DNA from: Penium margaritaceum
Taxonomy: Eukaryota > Streptophyta > Zygnematophyceae > Desmidiales > Peniaceae
Assembly: GCA_023375785.1 (NCBI GenBank)
Contig: SZWC01000033.1
Coordinates: forward strand, 451,509 to 515,508
Length of the DNA: 64,000 nt
Reading direction: 5' to 3'
A model generated the notes under the pieces. That model was not told the DNA's origin. It made no database searches and saw only the letters and a program-made list of their open reading frames with translations. The translations under genes and the position numbers were made by a program. Below, piece by piece: positions 24,699-38,349 of this stretch. The number at the start of each line of letters is the position of its first letter. The first letter of the stretch is position 1.

Positions 24699-27600
24699 TA
24701 CCCATGACCAAACGGATTTCACAGTGTGTGCTCAATATTGAAAACTCACAACACGAGTCACAAATGGTCAGTGGGGGAGACCATGGGTTGGGAACACCAG
24801 TTATCAACTAGCAAGTAGAAATATTTTCAACATGTAGTGGCACGGTGTGGCTAGCGTGCACAGTGACCAACCAAAGGAAGCACAAGTCACTGACTATGAC
24901 CAAATAATGTCACTAAGTGTGGTAAATTTTGACAACTCATAACACAAGTCACAAATGGTCAGGGTGGAAGATAATGGTTTCTGAATACTAGTAATCGACT
25001 AGCAAGCACAAATAGCTTCAATATGTAGTGGCACAGCATGGCTACCATGCACAGTGACCAACCAAAGTATGCATATGTAACTTACCATGACCAGCAAATT
25101 TCACTTCATGTGGTCAGCGTTGACAACTCACAACACAAGTCACTGATAGTCAGAGGGGGTAGCAATGGTTTGGAAACACTAGATATCAACTAGAAAGCAC
25201 AAATACCTTTCATACGTAGTGACACGGCGTGGTAACCATGTACAGTGACACACCAAATTAGGCATATGTCACAGACCATGACCAAATGGATTTCACAGTG
25301 TGTGGTGAACGTTGAAAACTCATAACACGAGTCACAAATGGTCAGTGGGGGAAAAAATGAGTTGGGAACACTAGTTGTCAACTAGCAAGTAGAAATATTT
25401 TTAACAAGTAGTGGCACGGTGTGGGTAGCGTGCACAGTGACCAACAAAAGGATGCATATGTCACAGACTATGACGGAAGAATTCACTATGTGTGGTCAAC
25501 ACAAACAACTCATAACACGAGTCACAAATTGTCAGTGGGAGAGACAATGGTTTGGGAACCCTACGTATCAACTAGAAAGGACAAAGAACTTCAATACGTA
25601 GTGGCACGGTGTGGCTAATATGCACACCAAACAACCAAACAAGGCATATGTCACTGACCATGACCAAATAATTTCAACATGGGTGGTCAACGTTGACCAA
25701 CCATAACACGAGTCACAAACGGTCAAGGAAGGATACAATGCTATTGGAATATCAGTTCTCAACTAGAAAGTACAATGACCTTCAGTCAGTAGTAGAACGG
25801 TGTGGCTATCATGCACAATGACAGACCAAAGTAGGCATATGTACTGCCTTTGAACAAAGAAATCCGCTGTGTGTGGTCAACGCTGACAACTCATGATACG
25901 AGTCACAAATGGTCAGAGGGGGAAACAATGGTTTGGGAACACCACGTATCAAACAGCAAGCACAAGGAGCTTAAATCTGTTATGAAACAGTGTGGATACC
26001 ATGCACGATGACCAACCAAAGTAGGCATATGTCAATGACCATGACCAAATAATGGCACTAAGTGTGGTAAATCGTGACAACTCATAACACGAGTCACAAA
26101 TGGTCAGGGTGGAAGATAATCATTTGTGAATACTAGTTATTGACTAGCAAGTAGAAATACGTTCAATATACAGTGGCAGAGTGTGGCTACGATACACAGT
26201 GACCAACCAAAGTATGCATATGTCACTGACCATGAACAAAGAATTTCAGTTCATGTGGTCAATGTTTACAACTCACAACACGGGTCACAGAAAGCCAAAG
26301 GAGGCTAACAATGGTTTGGGAACACTAGCTGTCAACAAGAAAGCACAAAGACCTTCGATACGTAATGACACGGCGTGGTAACCATGTACAGTGACAAACC
26401 AAAGTAGGCATGTGTCACAAACCATTACCAAACAGATTTCACAGTGTGTGGTCAACGTTGAAAACTCATAACACGAGTCACAACTGGTCAGTGGGGGAGA
26501 CCATGGGTTGGGAAAACTAGTTATCAACTAGCAAGTAAAAAGATTTTCAACAAGTAGTGGCACGGTATGGCTAGCATGCACAGTGACCAACCAAAGGATG
26601 CATGTCACTGACTATGACCGAAGAAGTCCACTATGTGTGGTCAACATTGACAACTCATAACACGAGTCACAAATGGTCAGAGGGAGAGACAATGGTTTGA
26701 GAACCCCATATATCAACTAGAAAGGACAAAGAACTTCAATACGTAGTGGCACAGTGTGGCTACTATGCACACCAAACAACCAAACTAGGCATATGTCACT
26801 GACCATGACCAGATAACTTCAACATGGGTGGTCAACGTTGACCAACCATAACACGAGTCACAAACGGTCTGGGGAGTAAACAATGCTATGGGAATATCAC
26901 TTCTCAATTAGCAAGTACAACGACCTTTAGTCAATAGTAGCATGGTGTGGCTACCATGCACAAAGACCGACCAAAGTAGGCATATGTACTGCCTTTGACC
27001 AAAGAAATCCGCTGTGTGTGGTCAACGTTGACAACTCATAATACGAGTCACAAATGGTCAGAGGAGGAAACAATTGTTTGGGAACACCGAGTATCAAATA
27101 GCAAGAACAAGGAGCTCCAATACGTTGTGGCACAGTGTGGATACCATGCACCATGACCAACCAAAGTAGGCATATGTCACTGACCATGACCAAATACTGG
27201 CACTAAGTGTGGTAAACCTTGACAACTCATAACACGAGTCACAAATGGTCAGGGTGGATGATAATGGTTTCTGAATACTAGTTATCGTCTAGCAAGCACA
27301 AATACCTTCAATATGTAGCGGCACAGTGTGGCTACAATGCACAGTGACCAACCAAAATATGCATATGTCACTTACCATGAACAAAGAATTTCACTTCATG
27401 TGGTCAACATTTACAACTCACAACACGGGTCACACATAGTGAGAGGGGGCTAACAATGGTTTGGGAACACTAGCTGTCAACAAGAAAGCACAAAGACCTT
27501 TGATACGTAATGACACAACGTGGTAACCATGTACAGTGACAAACCAAAGTAGGCATGTGTCACAAACCATGACCAAACGGATTCCATAGTGTGTTGTCAA

Positions 27601-30112
27601 CGTTGAATACTCATAACACGAGTCACAAATGGTCAGTGGGGGAAACCATGGGTTGGGAACACTAGTTATGAACCAGCAAGTCGAAATAGTTTCAACAAGT
27701 AGTGGCATGGTGTGGCTAGCGTGCACAGTGACCAACCAAAGGATGCATATGTCACTGACTATGAACGAAGCAGTCCAGTATGTGTGGTCAACATTGACAA
27801 CTCATAACACGAGTCACAAATGGTCAGAGGGAGAGACAATGGTTTGGGAACCCTCTGTACCGACTGAGAGGACAAGGAACTTCAATACGTAGTGGCACAG
27901 TGTGGCTAATATGCACACCAAACAACCAAACTAGGCATATGTCACTGACCATGATGAGAGAATTTCAATATGGGTGGTCAATGTTGAGCAACCACGACAC
28001 GAGTCAAAAACGGTCAGGGGAGGAAACAATGCAATGGGAATATCAGCTCTCAACTAGCAAGTACAATGACCTTCAGTCAGTAGTAGCACGGTGTGGCTAC
28101 CATGCACAATGAACGACCAAAGTAGGCATATGTACTGCCTTTGACCAAAGAAATCTGCTCTATGTGGTCAACATTGACAACTCATAATACGAGTCACAAA
28201 TGGTCAGAGGGCAAAACAATGGTTTGGAAACACCAAGTATCAAAAAACAAGCACAAGGAGCTTCAATACGTTGTGGCACGGTGTGGATACCATGCATGAT
28301 ATCCAACGAAAGTAGGCACATGTCTCTGATCATGACCAAATAATGGCACTAAGTGTGGTAATCCGTGACAACTCATAACACGAGTCACAAATGGTCAGGG
28401 TGGAAGATAATGGTTTGTGAATACTTGTTATTGACTAGCAAGTACAAATCCCTTCATTATGTAGTGGCAAAGTGTGGCTACAGTGCACTGTGACCAACCA
28501 AAGTACGCATATGTGACTGACCATGAACAAAGAATTTCACTTCATGTGGTCAACATTTACAACTCACAACACGGGTCACAGATAGTCAGAGGGGGCTCAC
28601 AATGGTTTGGGAACACTGGCTGTCAACAAGAAAGCACAATGACCTTTTATCCGTAATGACACAGCGTGGTTACCATGTACAGTAGCAAACCAAAGTAGGC
28701 ATGTGTCACAAACCATGACCAAACGGATTTCACAGTGTGTGGTCAACGTTGAAAACTCATAACACGAGTTACAACTGGTCAGTGGGGGAAACCATGGGTT
28801 GGGAAAACTAGTCATCAACTAGGAAGTAGAAATATTTTGAACAAGTAGTGGCACGGTGTGGCTAGCGTGCACAGTGACCAGCCAATGGATGCATATGTCA
28901 CTTACTATGACGGAAGAAGTCCATCATGTGTGGTCAATACTGACAACTCATAACACGAGTCACAAATGGTCAGAGGGAGAGACAATGATTTGGGAACCTT
29001 AAGTATCGACTAGAAAGGACAAGGAATCTCAATACGTAATGGCACGGTGTGGCTAATATGCACACCAAACAACCAAACTATGGATATGTCACTGACCATG
29101 ACGAGAGAATTTCAATATGGGTGGTCAATGTTGACCAACCATATTACGAGTCAAAAACGGTCAGGGGAGGAAATAATGCTATGGGAATATCATTCCTCAA
29201 CTAGCAAGTACAACGACCTTCAGTCAGTAGTAGCACGGTGTGGCTACCATGCACAATAAACAACCAAAGTAGGCATATGTACTGCCTTTGACAAAAGAAA
29301 TCTGCTGTGTGTGGTCAACATTGACAACTCATAATACGAGTCACAAATGGTGAGAGGGGGAAACAATGGTTTGGGAACACCAAGTATCAAAAAGCAAGCA
29401 CAAGGAGCTTCAATACGTTGTGGCACGGTGTGGAGACCATGCACGATGACCAACCAAAGTAGGCATATGTCACTGAGCATGACCAAATAATGGCACTAAG
29501 TGTGGTAAACCTTGACAACTCATAACACGACTCACAAATGGTCAGGGTGGAAGATAATGGTTTGTGAATACTAGTTATCGACTATCAAGTACAAATACCT
29601 TCAATATGTAGTGGCACAGTGTGACCAACCAAAGTATGCATATGTCACTGACCATGAACAAAGAATTTCACTTCATGTGGTCAGTGTTGACAACTCCCAA
29701 CCCAAGTCACTGATAGTCAGAGGGGGTAACAATGGTTTGGGAACACTAGCTATCAAGTAGAGAGCACAAAGACCTTCAGTACGTAGTGACACGGTGTGGT
29801 AACCACATACTATGACAAACCAAACTAGGCATATGGCACTAACCATGAACAAAGAATTTCAATAAGGGTGGTCAACGTTCACAGCCCATAACATGAGTCA
29901 CAAATGGTCAGAGGGGGAACACATGGTTTCAAAACACTATGTATCTTCTAGCAAGTACAAATATTTTTTGCATGTATTGGCACGGTGTGGCTACCGTGCA
30001 CAATGACCTACCCAAGTAGGCATACTTCACTGCTCATGACCAAAGAAGTTTAGTGTATGTGGTCAACGTTATTAACTCATAATACAAGCCGAAAAATGGG
30101 CAGAGGGACAAA

Positions 30113-33100
30113 CAATGGTTTGGGAATACTCGGTATCGACTAGCAAAGACAAAGACCTTTGATAAGTGGTGGCACGGTGTGGCTACCATGCACAATGACC
30201 AACCAAAGTATGCTTGTGTCACTGAATATCAAAAAAAGAGTTTCACTGTGTGTAGTCAACTTTCCTCCTTACGGCTGGTCAATCGGAGCAATGGTTGAGA
30301 GGTTATTCAAGCTCAAAGTTGCAAAATTTGAAATTCCGTCTGCGTCAATCTTTTTATGATTAATCTAACTTTGTTATCATTCATGCTTTTGAAAACTACC
30401 CTCTCATCTTACACCCCCTCATTTTATGCCCTTTACCCATAACAGCCCTTATAATATCATTTGGACATCACATGAACCCCATGTGCACTGGCTTAGTGCT
30501 TATAGAGTTAGATTCTGGAGCGGTAGGTCCTGGGTTTGAGTCATCATACGCGCAATATAGAAGAGGCTCGCGACCTGGGGGGGGGGGGGGGGGGGGCGTG
30601 TTGTGATACGTCAACTCTACCTTCGAGCCTAAGCCGTGGGGGGGTAGGGGGGATGTCATAATGCGGTCTCAAATCTGTCCTCCAGGTCGTCCACGGAATA
30701 TCCCTCTAGGGGGGTGGGAGGGAGTATTCCAGTGAAGACACCTACGCATAATAAATCAACAAAAACCGACCTGGTGTCAAAGGGAAAAACCTTTTGCTAT
30801 TTATTGACTAGCAAGTACAAAGAGTTTAAACAAGTAGTGGAACGGTGTGGCTACCATGCACAATGACCAACCAGATTAGGCATGTGTAACTCACCATGAC
30901 CAATTGATTTTACTATGTGTGGTCAACGTTCACAACCCATAGTATGGGTCACGAACTGTCAGAGGGGGAAACAATGGTTTGGGAATACTAGATACCAACG
31001 AGCAAGCACAATGACCTTCAGTCAGTAGTAGTACGGTGTGGCTACCATGCACAATGACCGTCCAAAGTAGGCATGTGTACTCCCTTTGACCAAAGAAATC
31101 CGCTGTGTTTGTGGTCAATGTTGACAACTCATAATACGCGTCACAAATGGTCAGAGGGGGAAACAATGGTTTGAGAACACCAAGTATCAACTAGAAAGCA
31201 CAAGGAGCTGCAATACGTTTTTGCACGGTAGGGATGCCATGCACGATGACCAACCAAAGTAGGCATATGTCACTGACCATGACCAAATAATGTCACCATT
31301 TATGGTACACTTTTACAACTCATAACACGAGTCACAAATGGTCAGAGTGGAAAAGAATGGTTTCTCAATACTAGTTATCCACTAGAAAGTACAAATACAT
31401 TCAATATGTAGTGGCACAGTGTGGCTACAATGCACAGTGACCAACCAAAGAATGCATATGTCACTGACCATGAACAAAGAATTTCACATCATGTGGTCAA
31501 TGTTGACCACATGATGGTTTGGGAACACTATCAGTCATAGATATTCAGAGGGGGTAACAATGGTTTGGGAACACTATCAGTCAACAAGAAAGCACAACGA
31601 CCTTTGATACGTGGTGACACGACGTGCTAACCATGCACAATGACAAACATAAGTAGGAATATGTCACTAGTCATGACCAAACGGATTTCAGAGTGTGTGG
31701 TCAACGTTGAAAACGCAAAACACGAGTCACAAATGGTCAGGGGGGGAACCATGTGTTGGGAACACTAGTTATAAACTATCAAGTAGAACGATTTTCAACA
31801 AGTAGTGGCACGGTGTGGTTAGCGTGCACAGTGACCAACCAAAGGATGCATATGTCACTGACTATGACCGAAGTAGTCCACTATGTGTGTTCAACATTGA
31901 CAACTCATAACACAAGTCACAAATGGTCAGAGGCGGAACCAATGGTCTGGGAACATCAGGTATTGACTAGCAAGCACAAGGACCTTCAACAAGTTGTGGC
32001 ATGGTGTGGATACCATGCAGGATGACCAACCAATGTAGGCATATGTCACTGACCATGACCAAATAATGTCAATAAGCGTGGTAAACTTTGACAGCCCATA
32101 ACAAGAGTCACAAATGGTTAAGTGTGGAAGACAATGGTTTGTGAACACTAGTTCTCAAGTAGCAAGTACAAATACCTTCAATATGTAGTGGCAGAGCGTG
32201 GCTACCATGCACAGTGACCAACCAAAGTATGCATATGTCACTGACCATGACCAACGAATTTCACTTCATGTGGTCAGCGTTGACAACTCACAACACAAGT
32301 CACACATAGACAAAGGGGGATAACAATGGTTTGGGAATACTACCTATTAAGCAGAAAGCACAAATACCTTTAATATGTAGTGACATGGCGTGGTAACCAT
32401 GTATAGTGACAAACCAAAGGAGGCATATGTCACTAACCATGACCAAACGAATTTCACAGTGTGTGGTCAATATTGAAAACTCATAACACGAGTCACAAAT
32501 GGTGAGAGGGGAAAACAATGGATTTGGAACACTAGTTGTCAACTAGCAAGTTCGAATAAGTTGAATAAGAAGTGGCACGGTTTGGCTAGCGTGCACAGTG
32601 ACCAACCAATGGATGAATATGTCACTGACTATGACCGAAGTAATCCAGTATGCGTGGTCAACATTGACAACTCATGACACGAGTCACAAATGGTCAGAGG
32701 AAGAGACAATGGTTTGGGAACCCTATACATGGAATAGAAAGGACAAATAACTTCAATACGTAGTGGCACGATGTGGCTACTATGCACACGAAACAACCAA
32801 ACCAGGCATATGTCACTGACCATGAGCAAAGAATTTCAATATGGATGGTCAACGTTCACCAACCATAACACGAGTGACAAATGGTCAGAGGGGGGAACAG
32901 TAGTTCGGGAATATCAGTTTTCAACTTGCAGGTACAACGCCCTTCAATCAGTAGTAGCACGGTGTGGCTACCATGCACAATGACTGACCAAAGTAGGCAT
33001 ATGTACTGCTTTTGAAAAAACAAATCTGCTGTGTGTGATCAACGGTGACAACTCATGATACGAGTCACAAATGGTCAGAGGGGGAAACAATGGTTTGGGG

Positions 33101-33660
33101 ACACCAAGTATCAAATATGAAGCACAAGGAGCTTCAATACGTTGTGGCACGTTGTGGCTACAATGCACAGTGACCAACCAATGTATGCATATGTCACTGA
33201 CCATGAACAAAGAATTTCACTTCATGTGGTCAGCGTTGAAAACTCACAACACAAGTCACTGATAGTCGGAGGGGGTAACAATGGTTTAAGAACAGTAGCT
33301 ATCAACTAGAAAGCACAAAGACCTTCAATACATAGTGACACGTTGTGGTAACCACATACAGTGACAATCCAAACTAGGCATATGTCATTAACCATGACCA
33401 AAGAATTTCAATAAGGGTGGTCAACATTCACAACCCATAACATGAGTCACAAATGGTCAAAGGGGGAAAACATGGGTTTAAAACACTATGTATCTTCTAG
33501 CAAGTACAACTATGTTTTGTATGTATTGGCACAGTGTGGCTACAGTGCACAATGACCTACTCAAGTAGGCATAAATCACTGCTCACGACCAAAGAATTTT
33601 AGTGTGTGTGGTCAAGGTTCACAACTCATAATACAAGTCAAAAATGGGCAGAGGGAGAAA
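30113..33660. repeat. Long higher-order repeat unit (about 3.55 kb)
   Basis: From one H-type monomer to the next. Order: H with the SINE-like insert, C', D', E', F, A, D, E, F, A2, B2, C2, D/E hybrid, F', G. This is roughly 16 monomers plus the 0.5-kb insert. Comparable units span 46555-59322 (about 3.67 kb after removing the gypsy element) and 59323-63523 (about 3.73 kb after removing the hAT-like element). Confidence 0.75.
30296..30780 (+). repeat. Satellite-embedded SINE-like insert, copy 3 (gap-free)
   Basis: Best complete copy, about 485 bp with an unbroken G run near 30578-30597. The A-box-like motif is near 30489-30500 and the B-box-like motif near 30533-30543. Left and right borders fall at the same satellite positions as the other copies. 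Confidence 0.75.
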
Positions 33661-33844
33661 CAATGGTTTGGGAATACTTGGTATCGACTAGCAAGTACAA
33701 AGACCTTTGATAAGTGGTGGCACAGTGTAGCTACCATGCACAATGACCCACCAAAATGTACTTGTGTCACTGAATATCATAAAAAGACTTTCACTGTGTG
33801 TAGTCTACTTTCCTTTTTACGGCAGGTCAATCGAAGCAATGGTT

Positions 33845-34610
33845 GAGAGCTTATTCAAGCTCAAAATTGCAGAATTTGAAATTCCGTCTGCGTTAATCTT
33901 TTTATGATTAAACTAACTTTGTTATCATTTATACTTTTGAAAACTACCCTCTAATACTACACCCCCTTCTTTTATGCCATTTACCCATGGAAACCCTTAT
34001 AATGTCATTTGGACATCATATGAACACCATGTGCGCTGGCTTAGTGCTTATAGAGTTAGATTCTGGAGCGGTAGGTCCTGGGTTTGAATCATCGTACGCG
34101 CAATATAGAGTAGGCTCGCGACCCAGGGGGGGGGGGGGGGTTGGGGNNNNNNNNNNNNNNNNNNNNNNNNNNNNNNNNNNNNNNNNNNNNNNNNNNNNNN
34201 NNNNNNNNNNNNNNNNNNNNNNNNNNNNNNNNNNNNNNNNNNNNNNNNNNNNNNNNNNNNNNNNNNNNNNNNNNNNNNNNNNNNNNNNNNNNNNNNNNNN
34301 NNNNNNNNNNNNNNNNNNNNNNNNNNNNNNNNNNNNNNNNNNNNNNNNNNNNNNNNNNNNNNNNNNNNNNNNNNNNNNNNNNNNNNNNNNNNNNNNNNNN
34401 NNNNNNNNNNNNNNNNNNNNNNNNNNNNNNNNNNNNNNNNNNNNNNNNNNNNNNNNNNNNNNNNNNNNNNNNNGGGGGGGGTGTCATAATGTGGCCGCAA
34501 ATCTGTCCTCCAGGTCATCCATGGAACATCCCTCTAGGGGGGTGGGAGGGAGTATTCAAGTGAAGACACCTACGTGTAACAAATCAACAAAATCCAACCT
34601 AGTGTCAAAG
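33845..34610 (+). repeat. Satellite-embedded SINE-like insert, copy 4 (with gap)
   Basis: Carries the clearest tRNA-like core. tgcgc at 34032-34036 can pair with gcgca at 34098-34102, enclosing A-box-like and B-box-like motifs in 71 nt, close to tRNA length. A poly-G tract with an assembly gap follows. Confidence 0.72.
34147..34473. other. Assembly gap (327 N)
   Basis: Unknown bases flanked by G runs within SINE-like insert copy 4. Confidence 0.99.
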
Positions 34611-37337
34611 GGAGAAACCCTTTGCTATTTATTGACTAGGAAGTACAAAGAATTTAAACAAGCAGTGGAACGGTGTGGCTATCATGCACAATGACCAACC
34701 AGATTAGGCATGTTCCACTTACCATGACCAAGTCATTTTACTATGTGTGGTCAACGTTCGCAACCCATAATATGGGTCACGAATTGTCAGAGGGGGAAAC
34801 AATGGTTTGGGAATACTAGATACCAACTAGCAAGTACAAGGACCTTCAGTCAGTAGAAGCACGATGTGGCTACCATGCACAATGACCGACCAAAGTAGGC
34901 ATGTGTACTGCCTTTGACCAAAGAAATCCGCTGTGTGTGGTCAACGTTGACAACTCATAATGCGAGTCACAAATGGCCAGAGGGGGAACCAATGGTTTGA
35001 GAACACCAAGTATCAACTAGCAAGCACAAGGATGTGCAATACGTTTTGGCACGGTGTGGATACCATGCGCGATGACTAACCAAAGTAGGCATATGTCACT
35101 GACCATGACCAAATAATGTCACCATGTGTGGTACACTTAGACAACTCATAACACGATTCACAAATAGTCAGAGTGGAAGATAATGGTTTCTCGATACTAG
35201 TTATCAACTAGAAAGAACATATACCTTCAATATGTAGTGGCACAGTAAGGCTACAATGCACAGTGACCAACCAAAGTATGCATATGTCACTGACCATGAA
35301 CAAAGAATTTCACTTCATGTGGTCAATGTTGACAACTCACAACACAAGTCATAGATATTCTGAGGGGGTAAAATTGGTTTGGGAACACTATCTATCAACA
35401 AGAAAGCACAAAGTCCTTCGATACGTAGTGACACGACGTGGTAACCATGTACAATGACAAACCAAAGTATGCATATGTCACTAACCATGACCAAACGGGT
35501 TTCAGAGTGTGTGGTCAACATTGAAAATGCAAAACACGAGTCACAAGTGGTCAGCGGGAAACCATGACCAACCAAAGGATGCATATGTCACTGACTATGA
35601 CTGAAGAAGTCCACTATGTGTGGTCAACATTGACAACTCATAACACGAGTCACAAATGGTCAGAGGCGGAACCAATGGTCTGGGACCATCAGGTATCAAC
35701 TAGCAAGCACAAGGACCTTCAACAAGTTGTGGCACGGTGTGGATACCATGCACGATGACCAACCAAAGTAGGCATATGTCACTGGCCATGACCAAATAAT
35801 GTCAATAAGTGTGGTAAACGTTGACAGCTCAAAACACGAGTCACAAATGGTCAGAGTGGAAGAAAATGGTTTGTGAATACTAGTTATGGAGTAGCAAGTA
35901 CAAATACCTTCAATATGTAGTGGCACAGCATGGCTACCCTGCACAGTGACCAACCAAAGTATGCATGTGTTTCTGACCATGACCAACGAATTTCACTTCA
36001 TGTGGTCAGCGTTGACAACTCACAATACGAGTCACATATAGTCAAAGGGGGGTAACAATGGTTTGGGAACACTAGCTATTAACCAGAAAGCACAAATACC
36101 TTTAAAATGTAGTGACATGGCGTGGTAACCATGTACAGTGACAACCCAAAGTAGGCATATGTCACTAGCCATGACCAAACAAATTTCACTATGTGTGGTC
36201 AATATTAAGAACTCATAACACGAGTCACAAATGGTGAGAGGGGGAAACACTGGATTGGGAACACTAGTTATCAACCAGCAAGTACAAAGAATTTAAACAA
36301 GAAGTGGCACGGTTTGGCAAGCGTGCACAGTGACCAACCAAAGGATGAATACGACATTGACTATGACCGAAGAAATCCATTATGCGTGGTCAATATTGAC
36401 AACTCATAACACAAGTCACAAATGGTCAGAGGGAGAGACAATGGTTTTGGAACCCTATGCATAGACTAGAAAGGAAAAATAACTTCAATACGTAGTGGCA
36501 CGGTGTGGCTACCATGCACACCAAACAACCAAACTAGGCATATGTCACTGACCATGACCAAAAATTTTCAATATGGATGGTCAACGTTCACCAACCATAA
36601 CACGAGTCACAAATGGTCAGAGGGGGGGACAATGGTTCGGGAATAACAGTTTTCAACTAGCAAGTACAACGCCCTTCAATCAGTAGTGGCACGGTGTGGC
36701 TACCATGCACAATGACTGACAAAAGTAGGCATATGTACTGCCTTTGACCAAAGAAATCCGCTGTGTGTGGTCAACGTTGACAACTCATAACACGAGTCAC
36801 AGATTGTCCGAGGGGGAAACAATGGTTTGGGAACACCAAGTATCAAATAGGAAGCACAAGGAGCTTCAATATGTTGTGGCACAGTGTGGATACCATGTAC
36901 GATGACCAACTAAAGTAGGCATCTGTCACTGACCATGACCAAATAATGACACTAAGTGTGGTAAACCTTGACAACTCATAACACGAGTCACAAATGGTCA
37001 AGGTGCAACATAATGGTTTGTGAGTACTAGTTATTGACTAGCAAGTACAAATACCTTCAATATGTAGTGGCACAGTGTGGCTACAATGCACACTGACCAA
37101 CCAAAGTATGCATATGTCACTGACCATGAACAAAGAATTTCACTTCAGGTGGACAGCATTTACAACTCACAACACGGGTCACAGATAGTCAGAGGGGGCT
37201 AACAATGGTTTGGGAACACTAGCTGTGAACAAGAAAGCACAAAGACCTTTGATTCACAATGACACGGTGTGGTAACCATGTAGAGTAACAAACCAAAGTA
37301 GGCATGTGTCACAAACCATGACCAAACGGATTTCACA

Positions 37338-37657
37338 GTGTGTGGTCAACGTTGAAAACTCATAACACGAGTCACAACTGGTCAGTGGGGGAAACCATGG
37401 GTTGGGAACACTAGTTATCAACTAGCAAGTAGAAAGATTCTGAACAAGTAGTGGCACGGTGTGGCTACCATGCACAATGACTGACAAAAGTAGGCATATG
37501 TACTGCCTTTGACCAAAGAAATCCGCTGTGTGTGGTCAACGTTGAAAACTCATAACACGAGTCACAACTGGTCAGTGGGGGAAACCATGGGTTGGGAACA
37601 CTAGTTATCAACTAGCAAGTAGAAAGATTCTGAACAAGTAGTGGCACGGTGTGGCTA
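37338..37657. repeat. Exact 130-bp direct duplication, offset 190 bp
   Basis: 37338-37467 and 37528-37657 are identical, including the private variant gattctgaac. The 60 bp between them match the C-type monomer near 36705-36770, including its private variant ctgacaaaag. This looks like recent insertion of one chimeric monomer. Confidence 0.85.
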
Positions 37658-38349
37658 GCGTGCACAGTGAGCAGCTAAAGGATGCACACGTCACTGACTA
37701 TGACCAAAGAAGTCCACTATGTATGGTCAACATTGACAACTCATAACACGAGTCACAAATGGTCAGAGGGAGAGAAAATGATTTGGGAACCCTATGTATC
37801 AACTAGAAAGGAAAAAGAACTTCAATACCTAGTGGCACGGTGTGGGTACTATGCACACCAAACAACCAAACTAGGCATATGTCACCGACCATGATAAACG
37901 AATTTCAATATGACAGGTAAACATTCACCAACCATAACACGAGTCACGAAGGGTCAGAGGGGGAAACAATGGTCTGTGAATATCAGTTCTCAACTAGCAA
38001 GTACAGCGACCTTAACTCAGTATAAGCACGGAGTGGCTACCATGCACAATGACTGACCAGAGTAGGCATATGTGCTACCTTTGACCAAAGAAATCCGATG
38101 TGTGTGGTCAGCATTGACAACTCATAATAGGAGTCACAAATTGTCACAGGGGGAAACAATGGTTTGGGAACACCAGGTATAAGCTAGCAAGCACAAGGAC
38201 ATTCAATACGTTGTGGCACGGTGTGGATACCATGCACGATGACCAACCAAAGTAGGCATATATCACTAACCATGACCAAGTAATGTCACTAAGTGTGGTA
38301 AATTTTGACAACTCATAACACGAGTCACAAATGGGCAGTGGGGGAGACC

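Noticed and set aside
34032-34102. Functional tRNA gene
   Set aside because: The T-stem is imperfect, the A-box has two mismatches, no clear anticodon arm is visible, and the unit is embedded in a repeated block. SINE-like is a better label.
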